From positions 1 to 7,757 of the forward strand of contig DTTG01000153.1 in NCBI GenBank assembly GCA_012964845.1: a stretch of 7,757 bases of DNA, in the 5' to 3' direction. Numbering within the stretch: position 1 is the stretch's first letter; each line of letters opens with the position of its first letter. Both the position numbers and the translations under genes were made by a program. Under the pieces are notes generated by a model, which was not told where the DNA came from, ran no database searches, and saw nothing but the letters and a program-made list of their open reading frames with translations. Positions 1 through 5,439 of this stretch are shown piece by piece. The stretch is from Fidelibacterota bacterium (lineage in GTDB: Bacteria; Fidelibacterota; Marinisomatia; SCGC-AAA003-L08; D37C17).

Positions 1-275
1 GCTTCAAGAGTCATACAGTCAATACCAAACTCATCCCAGGCACTGTCACAGCATTCTGAGCCATAAGGTGTGAAGTCAAATTCACAGTCTGTACAGTCTC
101 TATTTGTATTTCCATTAAATTCGCCAACACTTCTTATTTCATTATATACAGAAATTTGGCCTTTTTTCAATATGCCATCTTTAACATCTTGACTTAGGGC
201 GTTACCAGCAAAGACAGAACCAATAAGTAGTACTGAACTTAGCAGGATACCCATTAAACATTTAGAAGTTTTCAT
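1..275 (-). CDS. Cysteine-rich exported protein, 5' part only (runs off the window)
   Basis: The frame is open from an ATG at 275 down to base 1, giving 91 codons with no stop; the C-terminus lies outside the window. The start is supported by a strong GGAGG at 281-285 (plus-strand cctcc), 5 nt from the ATG. The N-terminus is a typical signal peptide: Lys2 and Lys5, a hydrophobic core around residues 7-22, and a likely cleavage after SVFA at residue 23. The mature part is polar, then becomes acidic and cysteine-rich: Cys61 and Cys64 as CxxC (motif DCTDCEFDF), adjacent Cys75-Cys76 (SECCDSAW), and Cys87 (GIDC). That spacing suggests disulfides or metal binding outside the cytoplasm. From memory, similar CxxC...CC...GIDC modules occur in secreted proteins of marine FCB bacteria, often followed by another Cys-rich CPGD-type motif; this is not verified. 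No catalytic function can be assigned. The gene is on the same strand as yhhQ but 225 nt downstream of it, so it probably has its own promoter. Confidence 0.8.
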   Translation of the reverse strand, partial: MKTSKCLMGILLSSVLLIGSVFAGNALSQDVKDGILKKGQISVYNEIRSVGEFNGNTNRDCTDCEFDFTPYGSECCDSAWDEFGIDCMTLE

Positions 276-280
276 TATTT

Positions 281-285
281 CCTCC
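281..285 (-). promoter_or_regulatory. Ribosome binding site of the cysteine-rich exported protein
   Basis: The minus strand reads GGAGG, then AAATA, then ATG. This is a full anti-16S match at 5-nt spacing. It fixes the start codon at 275 and shows that this organism uses Shine-Dalgarno initiation for at least some genes. Confidence 0.75.
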
Positions 286-317
286 ATTGTATTGTTTATT
301 TTATTGTTATTTATTTT

Positions 318-379
318 GGAATTATTGGTTCGGTTGAATCAAATTCTTTACTGATAATTCGGAAAACCAATTAAATTCC
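318..379 (-). repeat. Imperfect inverted repeat in the leader of the cysteine-rich protein gene
   Basis: The left arm at 318-330 (ggaattattggtt) is the reverse complement of the right arm at 365-379 (aaccaattaaattcc), apart from a 2-nt bulge. The 34-nt loop lies between them. The pair is 43-104 nt upstream of the start codon at 275. The arms are AT-rich and no T-run follows on either strand, so it does not look like an intrinsic terminator. It could be a 5' leader RNA structure or an operator pair; the role is unknown. Confidence 0.35.
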
Positions 380-463
380 TCCACCATTTTCACCTAGAAA
401 TGTAAACAAGGTTAAATGATTAAAAGAAGCAATATTCGCTCCTATTACATACTGTTACATTCA

Positions 464-485
464 TTTTGTGAGCGGGGTCACAGAA
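464..485. promoter_or_regulatory. CRP/FNR-family-like palindrome (TGTGA-N6-TCACA)
   Basis: Bases 467-471 are TGTGA and 478-482 are TCACA, separated by GCGGGG. This matches the E. coli CRP half-site consensus and spacing exactly. The dyad extends to 464-485 with one G-T mismatch (wobble in RNA). It lies between the yhhQ stop (501) and the cysteine-rich protein gene, about 190 nt upstream of that gene's ATG, where a distal activator or repressor site is possible. Perfect 5+5 palindromes are common by chance; only the match to the consensus makes it notable. No regulator gene is visible in the window. Confidence 0.25.
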
Positions 486-500
486 ATCGCACAATTTTGC

Positions 501-1235
501 CTATAATTGCACTTCTTCGCCCAACTTTAAATGGAATAATTTTCGCAATAAATGCGAAAACAGGTAAAAGAATGGTGTGTCAATCAATGCCACCAATACC
601 TTAAATATAAACCCATTGAGTAGTAAAGGGTAAAACCGAACCCACTCAATGACACCAAAACTACAGAGGAGAAATAGTACGGATAAGGTGTCAATTAATT
701 GAGAAAAAATAGTGGAGCCATTATTTCTCAGCCATAAATGGCGATTGTTTGTTTTGCGTTTCCAAAAGTGGAAAATACGGATATCAATAAATTGAGCTGT
801 AAGATAAGCTGTCATTGAGGCAAACACTGCAGGCCCGAATAAGCCAAATACGCGATGGAAGGTATTATCATTTACAGGCGACCAAACCGTAGCGGCTGCC
901 ATATCTCCCACCATCACAACCCCCATAATAAAAATACTGGAGATAAAACCAGTTACCACTACTCTATTTGCTTTTTCCCTGCCATATATTTCAGATATTA
1001 AATCGGTTACCAAAAATGTTATTGGATATGGTAAAATACCCACTGAAAGTTCAAAAGTAAATCCTGAAAGCCATCTCACAAATTCCCCGGCATGAGGATT
1101 GGCCATAAATGCAAAGGGTGTCCAGAAGAAAAATTTTTGAAATATAAGGTTGGATGAAATGAGCGATGCGATGAATATCCCAGCTAAGAGGAGATATATT
1201 CGGTCCTGCCAGAGTTTTTTTGATTTTGAGTTCAT
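501..1235 (-). CDS. yhhQ: Queuosine precursor transporter (YhhQ / VUT family)
   Basis: This 244-residue integral membrane protein belongs to the VUT (vitamin uptake transporter) family typified by E. coli YhhQ, which imports the 7-deazaguanine precursors preQ0 and preQ1 for queuosine at tRNA position 34. Visible family signatures are the first helix with SLISSNLIFQK (residues 24-34), PYPITFLVTDLISEIYG (69-85), AYLTAQFIDIRIFHFWKRKT (143-162) and the charged LRNNGSTIFSQLIDT (169-183). About six hydrophobic segments fall near residues 13-33, 60-80, 92-114, 128-155, 176-196 and 201-230. Length is normal for the family. The start at 1235 puts the first helix at the usual distance from the N-terminus, but there is no clear Shine-Dalgarno site. 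Ten bases upstream of the ATG begins a 36-bp direct repeat, so the leader is made of repeat DNA. The gene diverges from the metallo-hydrolase gene. No queuosine biosynthesis genes are nearby. Family assignment is strong; substrate follows from the family. Confidence 0.9.
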   Translation of the reverse strand: MNSKSKKLWQDRIYLLLAGIFIASLISSNLIFQKFFFWTPFAFMANPHAGEFVRWLSGFTFELSVGILPYPITFLVTDLISEIYGREKANRVVVTGFISSIFIMGVVMVGDMAAATVWSPVNDNTFHRVFGLFGPAVFASMTAYLTAQFIDIRIFHFWKRKTNNRHLWLRNNGSTIFSQLIDTLSVLFLLCSFGVIEWVRFYPLLLNGFIFKVLVALIDTPFFYLFSHLLRKLFHLKLGEEVQL

Positions 1236-1239
1236 GAGC

Positions 1240-1295
1240 TTGCTAAGTACCTGAGTGCCTGAGTTGCAAAGTTACAGAGCTCCAGAGTGGAAAAG
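1240..1295. repeat. Octamer-periodic degenerate array, copy 1
   Basis: Seven consecutive 8-nt units fit here, each ending in AG. They begin at 1240, 1248, 1256, 1264, 1272, 1280 and 1288. Examples are TACCTGAG (1248), TGCCTGAG (1256) and TTACAGAG (1272). The loose consensus is TNNCNRAG, with two of the seven units departing from it. The left edge is 4 bp from the yhhQ start codon. The array contains copy 1 of the perfect 36-bp direct repeat (1246-1281). Confidence 0.65.
1246..1281. repeat. Perfect 36-bp direct repeat, copy 1
   Basis: These 36 bases, beginning AGTACCTGAGTGCC and ending ACAGAGCT, recur without a mismatch at 1344-1379. The start-to-start distance is 98 bp. Flanking bases differ on both sides, so the copies are exactly bounded. 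The sequence is made of 8-nt units. Confidence 0.9.
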
Positions 1296-1337
1296 AGTTA
1301 TTTTTACTTACATCTCACCCCCATCCTCTATACCCTA

Positions 1338-1377
1338 TTATTGAGTACCTGAGTGCCTGAGTTGCAAAGTTACAGAG
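1338..1377. repeat. Octamer-periodic degenerate array, copy 2
   Basis: Five 8-nt units begin at 1338 (TTATTGAG), 1346, 1354, 1362 and 1370. The last four are identical to units 2-5 of the first array. The units outside this shared block differ between arrays but keep the 8-nt phase and the terminal AG. Confidence 0.65.
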
Positions 1378-1379
1378 CT
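1344..1379. repeat. Perfect 36-bp direct repeat, copy 2
   Basis: This is identical to 1246-1281. The 62 bp between the copies contains the first pyrimidine-rich block. No third copy is visible in the window. Confidence 0.9.
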
Positions 1380-1475
1380 TGTCCTTCGTCCATCTACTCC
1401 ACCTTCCGATGGATATGATGGATAAATAACAAAGTTAAGATTGGTTTCAAATTTCATTTTCCCCAATTTTACCTC

Positions 1476-1510
1476 TTACCCCGATACTCGATACCCAATC
1501 CCCTGTCCCC
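1476..1510. repeat. Pyrimidine-rich heptamer-periodic block
   Basis: Five successive 7-nt units start at 1476 (TTACCCC), 1483 (GATACTC), 1490 (GATACCC), 1497 (AATCCCC) and 1504 (TGTCCCC). A related block lies near 1319-1339: aligning CCCCATCCTCTATACCC there with CCCCGATACTCGATACCC here needs one 1-nt gap and about three mismatches. The two blocks are probably diverged copies of one element. Confidence 0.5.
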
Positions 1511-1522
1511 TTTACTGAATTC

Positions 1523-1552
1523 TTGGGATGCATACTTAAAACCCGGTAAATT
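1523..1552 (+). promoter_or_regulatory. Possible sigma70-type promoter for the metallo-hydrolase gene
   Basis: TTGGGA at 1523-1528 (4 of 6 to TTGACA) is followed after 18 bp by TAAATT at 1547-1552 (4 of 6 to TATAAT). Transcription would start about 15 nt before the ATG at 1574. Both boxes are weak and sigma preference in this organism is unknown. Confidence 0.25.
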
Positions 1553-1573
1553 ATTAGCTGAATTTAGTACATC

Positions 1574-2404
1574 ATGGCTGAACATATAATCAAATTTTGG
1601 GGAGTTCGGGGCTCATTTCCTACTCCTGACAGAGATAAAATTGAAGTGGGAGGACATACTTCCTGCGTAGAAATCCGTACAGCAGATAATGATCTGATTG
1701 TATTGGATATGGGCACGGGATTGGTACCATTGGGTAATTCCCTCCTGCAGGAAAGTAATCCGCCAAAATCTGCCCATGTTTTCATCAGCCATTTTCACTG
1801 GGATCATATTATTGGTTATCTGGGATTTGCCCCCTTTTTTTTAAAAGATTTCACCTGTCATATTTATGGAAAACAGGATAAACTCAGTATAGATGAAATT
1901 TTTGGGCACCTTCATAATTATACCTTCTGGCCGGTGGAAATACCCATGTACCAGGCAGAACTGAATTTAAATACTTTCCCCGAAAACGGGTTGAAAATTT
2001 CAGATTCAGTGAAAATTTCTGCCTGCAAACACGGACATCCAAACGGAGCCAATAGTTACCGCATTGAACTGGGTAATAAATCCATAGTTTACAGCACAGA
2101 TTTGGAGCATCCTGATGACCAATTAAATCCCAATGTAATTGATATAGCCCGTGATGCCGATGTGCTCATAATGGATGCCCAATTTACCGATGAACAGCTT
2201 CCTGCGCATAAGGGGTGGGGACATAGCAGCTGGCAGCAATGCGCGGCTGTTTCAAAACAAGCCAATGTTAAACAATTGGTTTTATATCATCATAGTCCTG
2301 CAAATAACGATGAAGCCGTACGGGAAATTGAGAAAGATGCCCAAGCTGTATTTCCAAACACTATAGCTGCCCGACAGGGAATGGAAATTAAACTTCCCAT
2401 ATAA
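1574..2404 (+). CDS. Metallo-beta-lactamase-fold metal-dependent hydrolase (PhnP / COG1235-like)
   Basis: This 276-residue cytoplasmic protein has the metallo-beta-lactamase fold. The N-terminus FWGVRGSFPTP (residues 8-18) is characteristic of the branch related to PhnP and RNase Z-like phosphodiesterases. Metal-binding residues are visible: HFHWDH at 73-78 (H73, H75, D77, H78), H155 in GHPNGANSYRIE, D176 in YSTDLEHP, and H239 or H240 in LVLYHHSP near the C-terminus. A dinuclear zinc (or similar metal) phosphodiesterase or nuclease-like activity is therefore likely, but the substrate cannot be read from the sequence. No signal peptide is present. There is no strong Shine-Dalgarno before the ATG at 1574, and no in-frame alternative that keeps the FWGVRGS strand. 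A 60-nt gap separates it from the cysteine desulfurase gene, so it may be the first gene of the operon or transcribed alone. Family assignment is sure; the specific role is open. Confidence 0.88.
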   Translation: MAEHIIKFWGVRGSFPTPDRDKIEVGGHTSCVEIRTADNDLIVLDMGTGLVPLGNSLLQESNPPKSAHVFISHFHWDHIIGYLGFAPFFLKDFTCHIYGKQDKLSIDEIFGHLHNYTFWPVEIPMYQAELNLNTFPENGLKISDSVKISACKHGHPNGANSYRIELGNKSIVYSTDLEHPDDQLNPNVIDIARDADVLIMDAQFTDEQLPAHKGWGHSSWQQCAAVSKQANVKQLVLYHHSPANNDEAVREIEKDAQAVFPNTIAARQGMEIKLPI

Positions 2405-2423
2405 CCTCGTCGATATTTCATGT

Positions 2424-2452
2424 TTTACATTGTAGCTAATTCGATTTAATTT
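2424..2452 (+). promoter_or_regulatory. Possible internal promoter before the cysteine desulfurase gene
   Basis: TTTACA (2424-2429, 5 of 6 to TTGACA) is followed after 17 bp by TAATTT (2447-2452, 3 of 6 to TATAAT). Transcription would start only a few bases before the ATG at 2465, giving a nearly leaderless mRNA; that would fit the lack of a Shine-Dalgarno there. The evidence is weak. Confidence 0.2.
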
Positions 2453-2464
2453 TACCATTCAATT

Positions 2465-3613
2465 ATGAGTATAAAAAGAATATATTGTGACATATCTGCC
2501 ACCACTCCATTAGATCCACGGATTGGTGAATTATTGACGGACCTGAATGAACATATCTATGGGAATCCATCAAGTATTCATCGGGAAGGACAGGCTGCAA
2601 AGGCTGTGGTGGAAAAATCCCGCCGCCAAATTGCCAATGCCATAAATGCCCAGCCGGACGAAATCATTTTTACTTCCAGCGGATCAGAATCTAATAATAT
2701 GGTTCTGAAAGGTGTTTTACGCTCGGGTGACCACTTTATTACCAGTTCTTACGAACATCCTGCAATTTTGAAAGTACTGCCCTATTTAGAAAGTCAAAAT
2801 ATTGACATCACCCTCATTAAACCTGATCATAATGGTATGATACAGCCAGCAGATATTGAAGAAAATATTCAGGAAAATACCCGGCTCATTTCAATCATGT
2901 GGGTAAATAATGAATTGGGCACTATCAATCCCATCTTTGAAATTAGCTCAATCGCAAAAGAAAAAAATGTACTTTTTCATTCTGATGCTGTTCAAGCACT
3001 TGGAAAAATTGAAATTAATACAGAAGAGATTCCTGTGGATTATTTGTCCATGTCCGCCCATAAATTGTACGGGCCAAAAGGGGTTGGAGCATTGTATAAA
3101 CGGGGGGGAACGAAGCTTGATCCTCTTATTCATGGGGGAGGCCAAGAATCCAATCTCCGTGCCAGTACGGAAAATGTAGGGGGAATTGGTGGTTTTGGAA
3201 TGGCGGCTGAACTTTCCACAACAAATTTAGAAGAAAACACCGAGCATATTCTGCGGCTGGAAACGTATTTCTTAAATCTTTTAAATGAACAGAATATATC
3301 CTATTCCATCAATGGAAAGAAACGCATACCGGGTGTGTTCAATATAACATTTCATGGGGTTATTGGACAGGATCTGGTCCTGCAATTAGATTTTTCAGGT
3401 ATTGGTATTTCATTTGGTTCTGCCTGTGCCTCCGGTACGGTGAAAGCCTCCGAAATGCTGGTAGAAATGGGACTTACTAAGGAGGATGCACTGTCAACCG
3501 TGCGGATTTCTTTTGGTAAGATTCACCAATTAGAAGATGTAAAAAAAGTAGCCGAATCTATCGGTGAAATCCTGAAAAGTAATGTGGAGGAGATCGCTCA
3601 TCATGCCGGATAA
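2465..3613 (+). CDS. Cysteine desulfurase (IscS/NifS family), probable sulfur donor to MnmA
   Basis: This 382-residue, PLP-dependent, class V aminotransferase-fold enzyme converts L-cysteine to L-alanine and carries the sulfur as a cysteine persulfide. The family N-terminus YCDISATTPLDPR (7-19) is present. Cofactor residues are visible: H98 in SSYEHPAIL, D174 and Q177 in FHSDAVQALGK, and Schiff-base lysine K200 in SMSAHKLYGPKGVGALY. The persulfide cysteine is C321 in FGSACASGTVKASEML, and the RASTEN motif is at 232-237. Length is close to that of NifS/YrvO-type enzymes and slightly under IscS. No Shine-Dalgarno precedes the ATG at 2465, but the start places the N-terminal strand as expected. 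Its last 11 nt overlap mnmA. No iscU, iscA, iscR or fdx genes flank it, so a dedicated role in tRNA thiolation, as for Bacillus YrvO, is more likely than general iron-sulfur assembly. It may still serve both. The enzyme class is certain; the dedication is inferred. Confidence 0.93.
   Translation: MSIKRIYCDISATTPLDPRIGELLTDLNEHIYGNPSSIHREGQAAKAVVEKSRRQIANAINAQPDEIIFTSSGSESNNMVLKGVLRSGDHFITSSYEHPAILKVLPYLESQNIDITLIKPDHNGMIQPADIEENIQENTRLISIMWVNNELGTINPIFEISSIAKEKNVLFHSDAVQALGKIEINTEEIPVDYLSMSAHKLYGPKGVGALYKRGGTKLDPLIHGGGQESNLRASTENVGGIGGFGMAAELSTTNLEENTEHILRLETYFLNLLNEQNISYSINGKKRIPGVFNITFHGVIGQDLVLQLDFSGIGISFGSACASGTVKASEMLVEMGLTKEDALSTVRISFGKIHQLEDVKKVAESIGEILKSNVEEIAHHAG
3586..3592 (+). promoter_or_regulatory. 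Ribosome binding site that sets the mnmA start
   Basis: GGAGGAG lies inside the 3' end of the cysteine desulfurase gene, 10 nt before the ATG at 3603. It favours that ATG over the in-frame ATG at 3582, which lies upstream of this site and would add seven non-conserved residues. Confidence 0.65.
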
Positions 3614-4691
3614 AGTATTAGTAGCCATGTCAGGTGGTGTGGACAGCTCCGTTGCGCTCTTGAAAATAGTAGAAATGGGGTACGATGCTATCGGCGTAAC
3701 CATGAAATTATGGGAATACCGTGATGTGGGCGGCAACTTATTAGACGATAGCAATTGCTGTTCAGTGGGAGCTATTAATAATGCAAAGCTGGTCTGCGAC
3801 CGACTGGATGTTCCTCATTACACCCTTGATTTTACGGACGTTTTTCAAAAATCGGTGGTAGATAATTTTGCCGATGAATACCTGGCAGGACGGACTCCAA
3901 ATCCCTGCGTTCGCTGCAATTCCCTTGTAAAATGGGATGCCTTTGTGCAACAGGCTGATAAACTGGGGGCAGCCTATATTGCCACGGGGCATTATGCAAA
4001 AGTTCAGCATTTAAAGGGATCATCTGTTTTGAAGAAAGGTAAAGATTCCCTGAAAGATCAAGCTTATGTTTTATGGGGAATACCAGCACACACACTTTCT
4101 CGGACACTATTCCCTCTAGGTGATCTCACTAAAGAGGAAGTACGGAATATTGCCCGGAAAAATAAATTTGAAACCGCCGAAATTCCTGAAAGCATGGAAA
4201 TCTGTTTTGTGGCAGATAATAATTACAAACGATTTTTAAAAGAGTATATCCCAGAAAAAATGTCCGAAATTGGTGCTGGTGAAATTGTGGATGAATCCGG
4301 GGTAGTTGTGGGTGAACATTCCGGCTATACCGACTATACCATTGGTCAGCGAAAGGGCTTGGGATTATCCACCCCGGAGCCTCGCTATGTATCCAATATT
4401 GACCCCTCAAATAACCAAATTAGAATTGGTAAAAAGGGAAGCCTTAGCAAAAATAATTGTGAAGTGTCCGGAGTGAACTGGTTGGTTGATAATATGTCTT
4501 TTCCCTGTGATGTTCAGGCACAAATTCGATATAACAGCCCTGTCATTGATGCCACAATTACGCAAAAAGACCATCAATTTTCCGTTGAATTTGGGAAACC
4601 CCAAATTGCTGTTACGCCTGGGCAATCTATTGTTTTCTATCAGGATGATGTTGTGTTAGGCGGCGGCATTATTGAGAAAAATATTGAATAG
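3603..4691 (+). CDS. mnmA: tRNA-specific 2-thiouridylase MnmA
   Basis: MnmA adenylates uridine 34 of tRNA-Lys, tRNA-Glu and tRNA-Gln and replaces O2 with sulfur to give 2-thiouridine. The 362-residue protein has the usual length. The PP-loop is AMSGGVDSSV (8-17). NCCS (51-54) follows in the ATP-pyrophosphatase domain. The two catalytic cysteines are C102 in NPCVRCN and C201 in SMEICFV, equivalent to the E. coli pair that carries the persulfide and forms the transient disulfide. KDQAYVLW (151-158) contacts tRNA in known structures, and GYTDYTIGQRKGLG (241-254) begins the central and C-terminal beta domains. An ATG at 3582 would extend the protein by seven residues, but 3603 has the Shine-Dalgarno site and puts the PP-loop at the normal distance. 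It overlaps the upstream cysteine desulfurase by 11 nt and the downstream glmU-like gene by 8 nt, implying translational coupling. No tusA-E relay genes are nearby, so sulfur probably passes directly from the neighbour. Confidence 0.96.
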   Translation: MPDKVLVAMSGGVDSSVALLKIVEMGYDAIGVTMKLWEYRDVGGNLLDDSNCCSVGAINNAKLVCDRLDVPHYTLDFTDVFQKSVVDNFADEYLAGRTPNPCVRCNSLVKWDAFVQQADKLGAAYIATGHYAKVQHLKGSSVLKKGKDSLKDQAYVLWGIPAHTLSRTLFPLGDLTKEEVRNIARKNKFETAEIPESMEICFVADNNYKRFLKEYIPEKMSEIGAGEIVDESGVVVGEHSGYTDYTIGQRKGLGLSTPEPRYVSNIDPSNNQIRIGKKGSLSKNNCEVSGVNWLVDNMSFPCDVQAQIRYNSPVIDATITQKDHQFSVEFGKPQIAVTPGQSIVFYQDDVVLGGGIIEKNIE

Positions 4692-5439
4692 TAATAAACC
4701 ATTAGCTGTAATCATTCTTGCAGCAGGCAAGGGTACACGAATGGATTCGGACTTGCCAAAAGTTCTTCACCCAATTGGCGAACTCCCCATGATTACCCGT
4801 GTTGTACAAACAGCTCAAGAACTGGGTGCCAGCCGTATTATTCCTGTTTTAGGGTACAAACATGAGCTTGTTCAATCGGCATTAAAGGATGAACCCGTTG
4901 AATGTGTGCTGCAATTACAACAATTGGGGACTGCTCATGCTGTTATGCAATGCCGAGAAACCCTGCATAATTTCAATGGAAATATACTCATTCTCTACGG
5001 AGACGTTCCTCTAATTACAGTGGAAACACTGGCAAAATTAATTTCGCTTCATGATGAACAGGATTCTTTGGGTACCATTTTGACAGCGGACCTTTCCGAC
5101 CCAAAGGGATATGGACGGGTAATTCGTGACGAAAATGGAAATCTAAGCAAAATTGTAGAGGAAAAAGATGCAACTGAGGGAGAACGTGCTGTTCAGGAAA
5201 TAAACAGCGGAATATACGTGTTTAAATCATGGACTTTATTTAATTTACTTCCTATGGTAGGAAACAATAATTCTCAAAAGGAATACTATCTTCCAGATGT
5301 GTTAAACCTCATTTTGGAGAAAAATGAAAAAGTTGCCATTGAAAAAATCAATAATTCTTTCGAAATTCAAGGGGTGAATAATCCTGAGCAATTAAAGGAA
5401 ATGAATGACTATTATGAAAAAAACTCTATCCATATTTAA
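4684..5439 (+). CDS. glmU: Single-domain GlmU-type N-acetylglucosamine-1-phosphate uridylyltransferase
   Basis: This 251-residue sugar nucleotidyltransferase corresponds to the N-terminal half of GlmU, which joins UTP and GlcNAc-1-phosphate to make UDP-GlcNAc for peptidoglycan and lipopolysaccharide. Visible motifs are the nucleotide loop ILAAGKGTRM (11-20), LPKVLHP (24-30, catalytic K26), QLGTAHAV (80-87), YGDVPL (105-110, metal-binding D107), GYGRV (142-146), EEKD (159-162), NSGIYVF (174-180), KEYYLPDV (199-206) and GVNNPEQL (230-237, metal-binding Asn). The left-handed beta-helix acetyltransferase half of classical GlmU is absent; the protein stops about where that domain would begin. The first step (GlcN-1-P acetylation) must then be done elsewhere, or the real substrate is another sugar-1-phosphate. 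There is no ATG: TTG at 4684 overlaps the mnmA stop as TTGAATAG and has GAG 7 nt upstream; TTG at 4672 is the alternative and adds four residues. The 3' end overlaps the next gene. Confidence 0.85.
   Translation: MNSNKPLAVIILAAGKGTRMDSDLPKVLHPIGELPMITRVVQTAQELGASRIIPVLGYKHELVQSALKDEPVECVLQLQQLGTAHAVMQCRETLHNFNGNILILYGDVPLITVETLAKLISLHDEQDSLGTILTADLSDPKGYGRVIRDENGNLSKIVEEKDATEGERAVQEINSGIYVFKSWTLFNLLPMVGNNNSQKEYYLPDVLNLILEKNEKVAIEKINNSFEIQGVNNPEQLKEMNDYYEKNSIHI

Larger units (their letters stand above)
1236..1573. other. Divergent intergenic region (338 nt) filled with short-period repeats
   Basis: This gap separates yhhQ (leftward) from the metallo-hydrolase gene (rightward) and holds no credible ORF. 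From left to right it contains an octamer-periodic array (1240-1295), a pyrimidine-rich block (about 1311-1337), a second octamer-periodic array (1338-1377), a linker with a short TCCATC...GATGGA dyad (1389-1422), an AT-rich stretch, a second pyrimidine-rich block with 7-nt periodicity (1476-1510), and the probable promoter of the rightward gene. Both promoters of the divergent pair should lie here; only the rightward one can be guessed. Confidence 0.7.

Noticed and set aside
464..485. Intrinsic terminator for yhhQ
   Set aside because: The stem is short and no T-run follows it on the minus strand (the downstream arm runs into A residues).
416..604. Plus-strand 62-codon ORF overlapping the yhhQ 3' end
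   Set aside because: About half of it is antisense to a conserved membrane protein gene, it has no signature or good ribosome binding site, and it looks like a chance open frame.
1236..1330. preQ1 riboswitch upstream of the queuosine-precursor transporter
   Set aside because: I see no preQ1-type pseudoknot pattern, and the leader is occupied by the octamer array.
1246..1379. CRISPR-like pair: two 36-bp repeats with a 62-bp spacer
   Set aside because: There are only two copies, the spacer is long and itself repeat-like, the repeats have internal 8-nt periodicity and no hairpin, and no cas genes are present.
1389..1422. TCCATC...GATGGA dyad as a terminator or operator
   Set aside because: Only six pairs form, two alternative partners exist, and no T-run follows; it is probably chance or part of the repeat linker.
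1830..1842. C5-T8 homopolymer tract in the metallo-hydrolase gene, and a G7 tract at 3102-3108 in the desulfurase gene, as phase-variation switches
   Set aside because: Both frames are intact, the tracts encode acceptable residues, and housekeeping-type enzymes are unlikely phase-variable targets.
3582..3602. Earlier ATG start for mnmA, adding seven residues
   Set aside because: The extension is not typical of MnmA, and the GGAGGAG at 3586-3592 serves the ATG at 3603.
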